Assembly (NCBI GenBank): GCA_016699635.1
Contig: CP064983.1
Location: 1,922,001 to 1,986,000 of the forward strand
DNA: 64,000 bases
From: Bacteroidota bacterium
GTDB taxonomy: Bacteria; Bacteroidota; Bacteroidia; AKYH767-A; OLB10
Reading direction: 5' to 3'
The position numbers were made by a program, and so were the translations under genes. Positions 1 to 9,482 of the stretch are shown here, piece by piece. Below the pieces are notes generated by a model that ran no database searches, had not been told where the DNA came from, and worked only from the letters and a program-made list of their open reading frames with translations. How positions within the stretch are numbered: position 1 is the stretch's first letter; the number at the start of each line of letters is the position of its first letter.

Positions 1-2724
1 ATTGAATTCGTTTTTACCTCTGAAAAAATTATTGACAGTCAGGAAAAAGAGTTTCTTTATACAGTTGCTGAGGTTTTTCATATTGCACCCGATGATGTTC
101 AGTTATGCATTGAATTGGCTTGTAATAATGCAGAAGAGAAGTATTCAGATACTCCTAAATATTTAGTGTTGTCTTCACAAGATGATAACAGCAGTTTGAA
201 TACTAAAACTCAAATTATATCAGGGTTAAATGGTGTTTTCCGGTTTTTATTTCTTAAAAATGCCGGATTGCTTTTTGTGCGATATCACGGTGATGAATCT
301 TTTACATTGAATGGACTACCACTCAATGACGATTTATGTTATGTTTTTTCTGCAGGCTCAGTCATCAGAGGTTCAAAGGTAAACACAATCTATTACACAG
401 ATATTATCAGACTGTTTTCAAATTTTAAGCAACAGAGTTTATTGCATTTTGATGTACAACATGTGTATTACGATTTTTCAAATGGTAAACGCGGGCTTAA
501 TGATGTTGCCTTTAGTGCAACATCAGGAAATCTTGTTGGTATTATGGGTGGAAGTGGCGCAGGAAAATCTACATTACTCAATATCTTAAATGGAAACAAT
601 AGACCAACACAAGGAAAAGTTACTGTTAATGGAATAGATCTGCATCGGGAGTCACATCTGCTTGAGGGTATGATAGGCTATGTGCCGCAAGACGATTTGC
701 TGATAGAAGAGTTAACAGTCTATCAGAATTTATTTTATAATGCAAAACTTTGTTTTGGAAATTTAACCGATAGTGAAATTGATGAACGTGTAAAGGCACT
801 TTTACTAAATGTCGGCTTAAGCGAAGCAAGTCATCTGCGTGTTGGCAATGCACTCAGCACATCTATCAGTGGTGGTCAGCGCAAGCGACTCAACATTGCA
901 TTAGAGTTAATAAGGCGACCTGAAGTACTTTTTGTTGATGAACCCACTTCAGGACTTTCTTCTCTCGACTCAGAAAATGTGATGGACTTGTTAAAGCAAC
1001 TTGCCAATCACGGCAAACTTGTTTTTGTAGTTATACATCAGCCATCGAGCGATATTTTTAAAATGTTCGATAAACTTTTTGTTCTCGATATTGGTGGCTA
1101 CCCTGCATACTTCGGTAATCCTGTTGACTCACTTCTTTATTTTAAACAACGTGCATCTTTTGCTGATGCCGATTATAGCGAATGTGGCACATGCGGCAAT
1201 ATTAACCCTGAACAGATTTTTTCAATTCTGGAATCGAAAGTAATGGATGAGTTTGGCTTTCCTACACAACAACGAAAGCTAACTCCTGCAGATTGGTATC
1301 AACTGTTTAAGGAACATAATAGTAATTCTAGTAAATCGAATCAGCGACAACCCGTTCAGGGTAGTGCAAATCAAAAGCCCGGTTGGTTGCAGCAACTAAA
1401 GGTTTATATGACACGCGATATGCTTTCTAAGTTTAAAAATAAGCAGTACATGCTTATTACTTTTCTTGAAGCACCGGTGCTGGCCATTATTCTTGCATGG
1501 TTTCTCAGGTATTTTAATCCTGATGGCAGTTATGTTTTTAGCGAGAATAAAAACCTTGTAGCATTTTTATTCATGGCAGTTATAGTTGCCATTTTTATGG
1601 GACTCACTGTAAGTGCCGAGGAGATTATCCGCGACAGAAAGATGTTGAAGCGCGAAAAGTTTCTTAATCTCAGCAGAAGCAGTTATCTGTCTTCAAAGAT
1701 GATGGTGATGTTTTTAATTTCTGCCATACAGACATTTTCTTTTGTCATTATCGGTAATCTTATTTTTGGAATTCAAAGCATGACCTTTGATTATTGGATA
1801 ATGCTTTTCTCCGTTTCGTGCTTTGCCAATATGCTTGGCCTGAATGTTTCATCCATGTTCGACAGTGCTGTTACAATTTATATCCTCATTCCATTTCTGA
1901 TTATTCCGCAAATTATTTTAAGTGGTGTGATGGTAAAGTTTGAAGACCTGAACCCGCACCTGACTTCGCAAAGACATGTGCCGTTAATAGGTGAATTGAT
2001 GGCTTCGCGATGGGCTTTTGAAGCATTAGCAGTAAATCAATTCAGTAATAATCCTTATCAAAAATATTTCTTTAATGTGGACAGACAAATGAGCGAAGCT
2101 ACTTACAAGAAAGATTTCTGGCTGCAGAAGTTGAATGATATTGCCGAAGGTGTTTCTAAAAACAAATCTAAAAATCCGAAAGTAGATGTTGAGCTTATTA
2201 CTAATGAATTGCACAAAGAAGCTTTAGTTAATAAAAATTTTAAAACTGCAATTGATTTTACAAAGGCAAATGCATCAGAAATTGCATCACAAATTAAACC
2301 TCTGACAGATATACTTCGTAATTACTACATAGAAAAGTATAACAATGCATCTGCTGCCAAGGATAGTTTTGTAAAGAAAGAACTGAAGCATTCATCTGTA
2401 GCGATGTTGAACAAGCAAAAAGAAAAATACACGAATAATGCTTTGAATGATCTTGTTTTAAATAAAAATGACTTTACCATTCTTGTTCAGGATGGCAATA
2501 GTATTGTGCAGCGATTTCAGCCTGTCTATATGCAACCAGACCCAACAACATGGTTTCGGTCTCCATTGTATGTTTATGAGAAAAATTTCTTTGGAATGAA
2601 AATTCATACATGGTATGTAAACCTTTTTATAATTTGGTTGATGAGCTTTATACTGATGACAACACTCTATTTCGATAGTTTCAGAAAACTGATTCATTGG
2701 GTGGGACACAGTAGCAAACGATGA
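1..2724 (+). CDS. ABCG-type ATPase-permease fusion, 5' end missing
   Basis: The reading frame is open from base 1, so the gene starts before the window. The TTG at 115 is only an internal codon, used here as residue 1 for numbering. Visible are Walker A GGSGAGKST (145-153), the ABC signature SGGQRKR (252-258), Walker B LFVDEP with E276, and an H-loop VIHQPSSD. The ETSGL-type motif EPTSGL and the ATPase-before-membrane order match the ABCG (White) subfamily. After a hydrophilic linker come at least five hydrophobic segments, the last just before the C-terminus (WYVNLFIIWLMSFILMT). A long hydrophilic loop lies between the membrane segments at about residues 650-810. It probably exports or flips a lipid or another hydrophobic compound; the substrate cannot be read. 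The visible N-terminal stretch before the ABC domain (IDSQEKEFLYTVAEVF) resembles a TerB-like helical domain, which is only a guess. Confidence 0.85.
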   Translation: MEFVFTSEKIIDSQEKEFLYTVAEVFHIAPDDVQLCIELACNNAEEKYSDTPKYLVLSSQDDNSSLNTKTQIISGLNGVFRFLFLKNAGLLFVRYHGDESFTLNGLPLNDDLCYVFSAGSVIRGSKVNTIYYTDIIRLFSNFKQQSLLHFDVQHVYYDFSNGKRGLNDVAFSATSGNLVGIMGGSGAGKSTLLNILNGNNRPTQGKVTVNGIDLHRESHLLEGMIGYVPQDDLLIEELTVYQNLFYNAKLCFGNLTDSEIDERVKALLLNVGLSEASHLRVGNALSTSISGGQRKRLNIALELIRRPEVLFVDEPTSGLSSLDSENVMDLLKQLANHGKLVFVVIHQPSSDIFKMFDKLFVLDIGGYPAYFGNPVDSLLYFKQRASFADADYSECGTCGNINPEQIFSILESKVMDEFGFPTQQRKLTPADWYQLFKEHNSNSSKSNQRQPVQGSANQKPGWLQQLKVYMTRDMLSKFKNKQYMLITFLEAPVLAIILAWFLRYFNPDGSYVFSENKNLVAFLFMAVIVAIFMGLTVSAEEIIRDRKMLKREKFLNLSRSSYLSSKMMVMFLISAIQTFSFVIIGNLIFGIQSMTFDYWIMLFSVSCFANMLGLNVSSMFDSAVTIYILIPFLIIPQIILSGVMVKFEDLNPHLTSQRHVPLIGELMASRWAFEALAVNQFSNNPYQKYFFNVDRQMSEATYKKDFWLQKLNDIAEGVSKNKSKNPKVDVELITNELHKEALVNKNFKTAIDFTKANASEIASQIKPLTDILRNYYIEKYNNASAAKDSFVKKELKHSSVAMLNKQKEKYTNNALNDLVLNKNDFTILVQDGNSIVQRFQPVYMQPDPTTWFRSPLYVYEKNFFGMKIHTWYVNLFIIWLMSFILMTTLYFDSFRKLIHWVGHSSKR

Positions 2725-2790
2725 TTTTTTCTTAACTGTTTTTTCAGAATATTGATATAAAATTAAATCTCTGAAGGAGACAATAAAAAA

Positions 2791-2831
2791 CTGCTATTAA
2801 ATCATTTTTTTGTTGAATGATTTAATAGCAG
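2791..2831 (-). terminator. Rho-independent terminator of nrdJ
   Basis: A perfect 16-bp inverted repeat (arms 2791-2806 and 2816-2831, 9-nt loop) lies between the convergent ABC transporter and nrdJ. On the minus strand it is followed by TTTTTTATTG, so it ends the nrdJ transcript. On the plus strand the T-tract is weaker, so termination of the transporter here is possible but less certain. Confidence 0.8.
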
Positions 2832-2867
2832 TGCAATTTTAATTACTATTTTATTAAGAAAGAAGTG

Positions 2868-5426
2868 TTATCCGCACTTACTGTGTCCGCAGCTTTTGCA
2901 TTTAATACAACCCTCTTCAAAATACAATCCTTCCTTGTCGCCACACTCTGCACACACCTTATCATTAACTTTTGTACCATCAGGAATAAATTGTTTCAAT
3001 GCACGCATTACACCATTTTTCCACGTGTTAATGCTGTCGGAATAAAGATGCAAATTTTCCACCAGGTTAACTACTTGCGGTATCGGCATTCCATGTCGCA
3101 ATACACCGCTGATAAGTTTGGCATAGTTCCAGAATTCTTTATCGAACGAGCGCGATAGCCCTTCAATAGTTACCTTAAATCCTTCTTTGTCATTAAACTG
3201 AAAATCGTATCTCGATTTGCCATGTCCATTTTTACTCTTGATAATCCATCCTGAAGAAACCCATGCAGGAATACTGAATGCATCTTCTGCCTTACCGGTA
3301 AAAATTTCATAAGGTTTATTGTCTAATATACCGATGTATGCAATCCATTTTTCATCTGCATTCATAAAGCGTATAACTTTTGCAGCAAGAATTTCAGGTC
3401 GTTTTGGTGCACTCGATTCTGTTATTACAGGTTCAGCTTTTTTCTCTTCTTTTTTTACCAACACTCCACTGCGCGAACCTTCTCTGTAAACAGTAATACC
3501 TTTTAATCCGGCACTCCATGCCTGCATATAAATTTCGCCAACAGTTTCTGCTGAAACATTTTCAGGTAAATTAATAGTGGAACTGATAGAATGTGTAGTA
3601 TATTTCTGTACTACTGCCTGCATTTTTATTCTTTTTTTCCAGTCAATTTCATTGGCTGTGCTTCCTGCATAAGGACTTTTACTGTAGTCGGTGCTATTGT
3701 TTGCAGTCATCCATTTTTTTAATCCGTGATGATACACTTCAAACTCCTGCCAGGCATCACCGGACTGATCTACAAAACTTGTTTTAGCCTTGCTGTCTTC
3801 GGCATTAACTTTTCTTCTGCGTTTGTAACTGAGCATAAACACAGGCTCAATACCCGATGATGTTTGTGATAACAGACTTAATGTTCCTGTAGGAGCAACT
3901 GTGCTGATAGAAATATTTCTTCTTCCGTACTTCATCATTCTGTTGTAAATATCCGGCAATTCTGCTTTCATCATATTTACAAACTCCGACTGATCTTCTA
4001 TTGCAGTATCAAAACCTTCAAACGTTCCACGTTCTATGGCCATATCAATACTTGAATCAAATTCTGCACGACATTTTTCTTTCATCATCATTTCTACAAT
4101 GCTAAGTGCATTGTCGGAGTCAAAGGCAATGTTCATGGCAGCAAGTGCATCGGCTAAAGCTGTAAATCCAAGTCCTGTACGTCTTCCTTTTTTACCTGCT
4201 TCATACAATGTTATCCATGTACGCATTTCTACTTCTTTAATGTAGTCAGGCTCAGGGTCTGATTCTATTTTCTGAAGAATACGTTCAATAGCCTCTAACT
4301 CTAAATCTACCAAACCATCCATGAGTCTTTGTGACTCATAAGTTACTTCATAAAAACGTGTGAAGTTAAACTTAGCCTTTTGTGTAAATGGATGATCTAC
4401 AAAACTCAATAAGTTGATTGCAATTAATCTGCAACTGTCGCCACCCTGCATTGCAATTTCAGAGCAAGGGTTTGTTGACACGTTTTTAAATCCCGGATAA
4501 ACGGAAGATGTAGAATAATGATGTTGTCTGTCCCAGAAAATAATTCCCGGTTCGGCAGTACGATGCGCACAGGCAATGATGGTTTTCCATAATTCGCGGG
4601 CATTAACTTTTTTCTGAATATAAGGATCAGTGGAATCAACAGGGAATCTCAGGTTAAAATCAGTATTCTCATTAACGGCAACCATAAACTCATCCGATAA
4701 TTTCACTGAAATATTGGCACCTGTAACTTTACTCAGGTCTTGTTTTACGGTAATGAATTTTTCTACATCAGGATGAGCAATATCTAGTGTAAGCATCAAG
4801 GCACCTCTGCGTCCGAGTTGAGCAACTTCGCGCGTGGTGTTTGAAAAACGCTCCATAAAAGATACAGCACCTGTAGTAGTACCTGCTGCATTGGAAACAC
4901 GCATACCTTCAGGTCTTATAGTAGAAAGGTCTAAGCCCGCACCACATCTGCGCTTATATAATTGTGCAAGTTGCTGGTCGGCAAAAAATATTCCACCATA
5001 AGAATCGTGTAATTCAGGAAGAACAATACAATTTGATAATGATGCAATCATAAAAGGATTGCCCAGAGCAGACATTACACTGCCTTGTGGAATAACATAA
5101 CGAAAGCGATCGAATAACGCTGTGATTTTTTCAGTAGTTAGTTGCTCGCGTTTTTTTCCGTATTCCGACAGATGCGAAGTTCTGCTGCCATCGTTCAGCA
5201 GATTATATTTTGCTTCAACTCTTGCAAATTCACGAGCCATACGCAAATGCATATCATGTGGTGTTCGTTCTACAAATTTCCCTTCTTTGTTTTTCATGGC
5301 GTATTTATTCATCCATGTTGTAGCAGCAAGCTCATCGCCTTCAAAATATTCTAGACTTGCTTTCAATACGCTGTCATATTCGTAGGTGGTCATCTGACTC
5401 TCGGTTGTAATGGTTTCAATCAACAT
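2868..5426 (-). CDS. nrdJ: adenosylcobalamin-dependent (class II) ribonucleotide reductase
   Basis: Converts ribonucleotides to deoxyribonucleotides with a B12-generated thiyl radical, without oxygen or a separate radical subunit. The 852-aa protein has C133 in SNCIVLPELHD, the finger-loop NPCSE (319-323) with the radical cysteine C321 and E323, and the class II signature PTGTLSLL followed by SSGIEPVF. The C-terminus carries a cysteine-rich zinc-ribbon-like tail (CAECG ... CIKCKSCGHSKCG) that should supply the reducing cysteines. No gene for an R2 or NrdD partner lies nearby. The start at 5426 is the longest option; the ATG at 5393 (MTTYEYDSV) is equally plausible. I found no cobalamin riboswitch motif in the 278 bases upstream. 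Confidence 0.93.
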   Translation of the reverse strand: MLIETITTESQMTTYEYDSVLKASLEYFEGDELAATTWMNKYAMKNKEGKFVERTPHDMHLRMAREFARVEAKYNLLNDGSRTSHLSEYGKKREQLTTEKITALFDRFRYVIPQGSVMSALGNPFMIASLSNCIVLPELHDSYGGIFFADQQLAQLYKRRCGAGLDLSTIRPEGMRVSNAAGTTTGAVSFMERFSNTTREVAQLGRRGALMLTLDIAHPDVEKFITVKQDLSKVTGANISVKLSDEFMVAVNENTDFNLRFPVDSTDPYIQKKVNARELWKTIIACAHRTAEPGIIFWDRQHHYSTSSVYPGFKNVSTNPCSEIAMQGGDSCRLIAINLLSFVDHPFTQKAKFNFTRFYEVTYESQRLMDGLVDLELEAIERILQKIESDPEPDYIKEVEMRTWITLYEAGKKGRRTGLGFTALADALAAMNIAFDSDNALSIVEMMMKEKCRAEFDSSIDMAIERGTFEGFDTAIEDQSEFVNMMKAELPDIYNRMMKYGRRNISISTVAPTGTLSLLSQTSSGIEPVFMLSYKRRRKVNAEDSKAKTSFVDQSGDAWQEFEVYHHGLKKWMTANNSTDYSKSPYAGSTANEIDWKKRIKMQAVVQKYTTHSISSTINLPENVSAETVGEIYMQAWSAGLKGITVYREGSRSGVLVKKEEKKAEPVITESSAPKRPEILAAKVIRFMNADEKWIAYIGILDNKPYEIFTGKAEDAFSIPAWVSSGWIIKSKNGHGKSRYDFQFNDKEGFKVTIEGLSRSFDKEFWNYAKLISGVLRHGMPIPQVVNLVENLHLYSDSINTWKNGVMRALKQFIPDGTKVNDKVCAECGDKEGLYFEEGCIKCKSCGHSKCG

Positions 5427-5704
5427 ATTTTATATTTCTTATTTGTTTAAGGCAAGCAATAATATAGACAAAAAAAATTCTTTCATAAGGATTTGACTAA
5501 TATTTATCAGACGTTGTTAACAACCCATGTTCACTATTTTTATTATCAACAAAGTACATCAAACAAAGCGTTTGAATTATAGGCAATTGGTACTTTTGCT
5601 AACACACAAGTAAAAAACAAATGATTATAATCATTAGCAAAATTTAATCTAATCATTAAGCAATAGAAAATCTATTTGGTTCTTCGCATCTTTCAAATTC
5701 TAAT

Positions 5705-7079
5705 ATGAAATTCAAGACAATTATCGAGCCTTTCAGAATTAAAATGGTAGAACCCATTCACCTCAGCACAGAGGAACAAAGAGTAGGTTATCTGAAGCAG
5801 GCACATTACAATCCATTTCTACTTAACAGCAATCAGGTACTTATAGATTTTCTGACTGACAGTGGTACTTCTGCCATGAGTTCTGACCAATGGTCGGCAA
5901 TGATGAATGGCGATGAATCGTATGCAGGTGCAAGTAGTTGGCTGCGTTTTGAAAAAGAAGTGCAAAGCCTTACGGGAATGCCTTTTGTGTTACCTACACA
6001 TCAGGGTAGGGCAGCAGAGAGAATTCTTTATGGAAAGCTTGGTGGCAAGGGTAAAACGTTTATCAGTAATACACACTTTGATACTACACGTGCCAATATT
6101 GAGTTTAGCGGTGCCGAAGCAATAGACATTCCTGTGAAGGAAGGGCTTGACTTTGCATCAGATTTTCCTTTTAAAGGAAATATGGATATAGTTTTACTTG
6201 AAAAACTATTGCAGAAAAGGTGCAGCTAATATTGGTGCAGTAATATTAACCGTTACCAACAATAGTGGAGGAGGACAACCTGTGAGCATGGAGAATGCCA
6301 AGGCTGTTGCAGATATTTGTCGTAAAAACAAAGTGTTGTTTGTTATTGACTGCTGCCGTGTTGCTGAGAACAGTTATTATATTCATCATAACGAAGCGGG
6401 ATATGAAAATAAAACCTACAGACAGATTGCAGAAGAAATGATGTGTTTGGGTGATGCTGCTGTTATGAGTGCAAAGAAAGATGCATTAGTAAATATGGGT
6501 GGATTTTTAGCAGTGAAAGATGCTGATTTGGCTGAATCGTGTAAACAATTGTTGATTATAACTGAAGGTTTTGCCACCTATGGCGGACTTGCCGGACGCG
6601 ATATGGAAGCCATAGCAGTTGGATTGCAGGAAGTGTTTGATCCGGGTTATTTGAATTATCGTATTGTAAGCACAAGATATTTGGGCGAGAATATTAAATC
6701 CAAAGGAGTGAATATTATTTATCCTGTCGGTGGGCATGCTGTTTATGTTGATGCCAAAAGTTTATATCCTCACATACCACCACATGAATATCCGGGACAA
6801 GCCTTGGTATGTGAATTGTACCGTATTGGGGGTTTACGCAGTGTTGAAATAGGATCTGTAATGTTCGGAAAGTATGATTCAAATGGTAAGCTGATTCCGG
6901 CACCTATGGAATTGGTGCGGCTTGCTGTTCCAAGAAGAGTTTATACACAAAGTCACATAGACTATGTGATTGAAATTTTTGATGAAATAGTGCGTACAAA
7001 AGATAAGGTTAAAGGACTAAAGATTGTTAAAGAGCCACAATTCCTACGGCATTTTACAGCGCATTTTGAGCCACTGTAA
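5705..7079 (+). CDS. tnaA: tryptophanase (one frame break)
   Basis: PLP enzyme that splits L-tryptophan into indole, pyruvate and ammonia. The restored protein is about 458 aa, close to the family norm. The PLP lysine is in SAKKDALVNMGG, and TVTNNSGGGQPVS and YGGLAGRDMEA are conserved. Tryptophanase and tyrosine phenol-lyase are close relatives. Here the segment THFDTTRA has Asp where the lyase has Thr, and GLRSVEIGS lacks the lyase arginine (RSMERG), so tryptophanase is the better call. The frame changes in an A4 run at 6214-6217: the upstream frame ends at 6229, and removing one A joins the two halves at LLQKGAANIGAV. No leader peptide was identified. It reads towards the convergent TPM/lemA operon. 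Confidence 0.9.
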
Positions 7080-7154
7080 TTTTTGTGATTAGCAATTGAA
7101 CATTGCTTAATGCGGAAAGCAGCATTATCGAAAAGTTGAAGTTGTAAATAGCAT

Positions 7155-7981
7155 TTACCAGCCACCGGTGGCGCCACCACCTCCGGTGCTGCCGCCACCG
7201 AAGCCTCCAAATCCTCCTCCGCTACTGCCACCGCCCCAACTGCTGCCACCGCCTCCCCAAACTCCACCACCTCCTGATGAGTTACGTCTGTTACTCGCTG
7301 CATTCAAAAGCATCCAGGCTGTCCAGAAACTTAAATTGTTGAGCTGAGCATAGCGCCTGACAGAAAAAAACTTTCATCAGCATTACTACACCGAAAATTA
7401 AAAACACAAAAAGTATGGGTGCCCATGCAGGTGAATTGTTCTTTGCATTTTTGCCATCAGAAACATATTCGCCTTTTTGTTCGCTGCATAATTTCTGTTA
7501 CTGCAGCATCAAGTCCGTTGTAATACTGTTGTGATTTGAATGCAGGCTTCAGCGTAAGCTCAATAATTCTTTTACAAATAGCGTCAGGTAATGCTCCTTC
7601 AACACCGTAACCTGTAATGATGGTCATGCGCCTGTCTTCCATAGCAGCTAAAATCAGCACACCATTATCTTTATTCTTCTGACCAATTTTCCAATCTCTG
7701 AAAAGAGCTATAGCATAATCATCCACAGGATATTCACCGGTACTGCGAATCAGTACAATAGCAATTTGTGTAGAAGTGCTGTCGTTAAATTGTACAAGTT
7801 TTTGCTCTAAAAGATTTTCATCAGCATCATTCAAAACTCCTGCATAGTCGTTGACTAAGCGTGGTGGATTACTTTGAGGTGGAATTTGTTGTGCATTACC
7901 AATTGTTGCAATCTGAAGCAACAATAACATCCATAATATAAGAGGACGTACGTGTTTTTTAATCGCTAAAAACCACTTCAT
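7155..7981 (-). CDS. secreted/membrane TPM-domain protein with Gly-rich tail (two frame breaks)
   Basis: The N-terminus has a signal peptide (MKWFLAIKKH then a hydrophobic run ending NAQQ). It is followed by a TPM domain (LVNDYAGVLND ... DNGVLILAAMEDRRMTIITGYGVEG), the fold of TLP18.3/Psb32/MOLO-1 proteins. Frame breaks in an A5 run (minus strand; 7474-7478) and a T7 run (7364-7370) hide the rest. Joining the three pieces restores a transmembrane helix (AWAPILFVFLIFGVVML) and then a Gly/Ser/Trp-rich tail ending GGGGATGGW. That tail is usual for bacterial TPM membrane proteins. It is the last gene after lemA and a second TPM gene and overlaps the latter by 23 bp. Start chosen at the ATG giving the signal peptide; an in-frame ATG at 8011 adds ten residues. 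The molecular role is unknown. Confidence 0.8.
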
Positions 7982-8399
7982 TGGAAAGTTCGTCTGAATC
8001 ATTCTTAGCAACAGGAAAATACTTTTTTAATTTCTGACCTGTTTCTTCGATAGCATGCAACAAGCCACCGGTATAATCTTTTCTCTTAAAGAATGGAATC
8101 ATTTCCTCTTTAACCTTATCCCAAAAAACCTGACTTACATATTCGTGAATACCACTATCACCAATAATGGCAAACTGTCTGTTTTCAATGGCTACATAAA
8201 TAAGCACGCCATTGTGAAGTTTGGTTTCATGCATCTTCAGGTTTTCAAAAACTTCGGCTGCACGGTCAATAATTTCACTCTTTACCTTGCTGTCAATAAA
8301 AATTCTGATTTCTCCGGATGTATGTTTTTCTGCTCTTGCTATTGCATTTTTCAACAACAATTGTTGTTCATCAGAAAAATAATCGGCAGCGTTGGCCAT
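7959..8399 (-). CDS. cytoplasmic TPM-domain protein
   Basis: A 146-aa protein that consists almost only of a TPM domain (EKHTSGEIRIFIDSKV, HNGVLIYVAIENRQFAIIGD, GLLHAIEETGQKL). It has no signal peptide or membrane segment, unlike its downstream neighbour. It starts two bases after the lemA stop, so the three genes are very likely one operon. Paired TPM genes behind lemA are a common Bacteroidota arrangement. Function unknown; membrane-protein quality control or envelope homeostasis has been suggested for such clusters. Confidence 0.85.
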   Translation of the reverse strand: MANAADYFSDEQQLLLKNAIARAEKHTSGEIRIFIDSKVKSEIIDRAAEVFENLKMHETKLHNGVLIYVAIENRQFAIIGDSGIHEYVSQVFWDKVKEEMIPFFKRKDYTGGLLHAIEETGQKLKKYFPVAKNDSDELSNEVVFSD

Positions 8400-8401
8400 A
8401 A

Positions 8402-8992
8402 TTAAAACTTAACCTCAGGGGCTTTATTAGCGCCTTTATCAGATTGAAAATAACCTTTTGGTGAAAACCCAAACATGCCGGCAAGCAATGTTTGAGGAAA
8501 CTTACGTATGTAGGTGTTAAACTGTTGTGCAGCCTCGTTAAAATCTTTACGTGCCACAGCAATTCTTCTTTCTGTTCCTTCAAGTGTTGCCTGCAATTCA
8601 AGAAAGTTCTGATTGGCTTTCAGTACCGGATAATTTTCAGTCACCATAAGTAAGCGACCTAATGCTGTGCTTAACTGCCCTTGTGCTTCCTGAAACTTCT
8701 GAATATTTTCAGGTGTCAGTTTATCAGGATCAACTTTTACTTGTGTTGCCGATGCACGTGCTTCAACAACTGCTGTTAAAGTGCCTTTTTCAAATTCTGC
8801 AGCACCTTTAACTGTATTTACTAAGTTTGGAATAAGGTCCATTCGTTGTTGGTATTGGTTCTCTACCTGTGCCCATTTTCCTTTAACATTTTCATCGGCA
8901 GTCACCATGCTGTTGTAGGTGCCTGCAAACAATCGGTATATTATAAATGCAACAACAAGTAAAATACCAATGATTACTACTGAACGTTTCAT
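8402..8992 (-). CDS. lemA: LemA family protein
   Basis: A 196-aa protein with one N-terminal transmembrane helix (VVIIGILLVVAFIIYRLF) and a long helical domain. The family landmark region is VENQYQQRMDLIPNLVNTVK, followed by AEFEKGTLTAVVEARASAT. It ends GYFQSDKGANKAPEVKF, typical of the family. LemA proteins are membrane-anchored with the helical bundle outside the cytoplasm; their biochemical role is not established. It is the first gene of a lemA-TPM-TPM operon, and a TAGTTTTG -7 box lies 34-41 bases upstream. Confidence 0.93.
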   Translation of the reverse strand: MKRSVVIIGILLVVAFIIYRLFAGTYNSMVTADENVKGKWAQVENQYQQRMDLIPNLVNTVKGAAEFEKGTLTAVVEARASATQVKVDPDKLTPENIQKFQEAQGQLSTALGRLLMVTENYPVLKANQNFLELQATLEGTERRIAVARKDFNEAAQQFNTYIRKFPQTLLAGMFGFSPKGYFQSDKGANKAPEVKF

Positions 8993-9025
8993 ACTATATG
9001 ATTTATGGTTTATAAGTTAACGTGC

Positions 9026-9033
9026 CAAAACTA
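9026..9033 (-). promoter_or_regulatory. -7 promoter element of the lemA operon
   Basis: The minus strand reads TAGTTTTG, a full match to the Bacteroidota -7 consensus TAnnTTTG. It would give a leader of roughly 27 bases before the lemA ATG. No TTTG -33 box is seen at the usual 19-base spacing, so this rests on the -7 box alone. Confidence 0.4.
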
Positions 9034-9171
9034 AAATGTTTGATAATTCGCTTTTTGTCTAATAGGTAAAAGTTTTAAAATTGTAGGTGAATAGTATTAT
9101 TTTGCGGATAAGCTAAAAATCTTTGAAGCAAACAAATTTCTTAACATTGCAATTCATTGTTTAATAGCTGA

Positions 9172-9441
9172 ATGATAAAGACTGTAGCAATTGAAATTAC
9201 AGGTAAAGTGCAAGGTGTGTTTTTTAGAAAATTTACACAACAGACAGGTCGTAGATTGAACCTTTGCGGTTTTGTTCGTAACCGCTCTGACGGTTCGGTT
9301 TATGTTGAAGCAACAGGCAGCGAATTGCAGTTAAACGAATTGGTAGCATGGTGTCATAAAGGCTCACCCATGTCTTTAGTCAGGCAGGTTGTTGTCAGAG
9401 AAATTTCTGTCATTCACAATGAACCATTTCAAATTCTGTAG
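9172..9441 (+). CDS. acyP: acylphosphatase
   Basis: A small cytosolic enzyme that hydrolyses carboxyl-phosphate bonds of acylphosphates. The 89-aa length is typical. The active-site loop GKVQGVFFR holds the catalytic arginine R19, and GFVRN holds the catalytic asparagine N37. Start ATG at 9172. The next gene, a flippase, follows after about 40 bases on the same strand. Confidence 0.95.
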   Translation: MIKTVAIEITGKVQGVFFRKFTQQTGRRLNLCGFVRNRSDGSVYVEATGSELQLNELVAWCHKGSPMSLVRQVVVREISVIHNEPFQIL

Positions 9442-9482
9442 TAAGTGAAAGTAAATTATAAAACGGCTACTTTAGCCGATTC

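Noticed and set aside
2865..3158. Plus-strand frame opposite the nrdJ 3' end
   Set aside because: Antisense shadow of a strongly conserved gene.
5427..5704. Possible cobalamin riboswitch upstream of nrdJ
   Set aside because: I looked for the conserved B12-box and core segments in the 278-base gap on the minus strand and saw none; only AT-rich sequence is present.
6962..7303. Separate 113-aa minus-strand gene rich in Ala, Val and Glu
   Set aside because: It is an out-of-frame reading of the Gly-rich tail of the TPM gene; the in-frame tail (GGGSSGGGFGGFGGG) is the real product.
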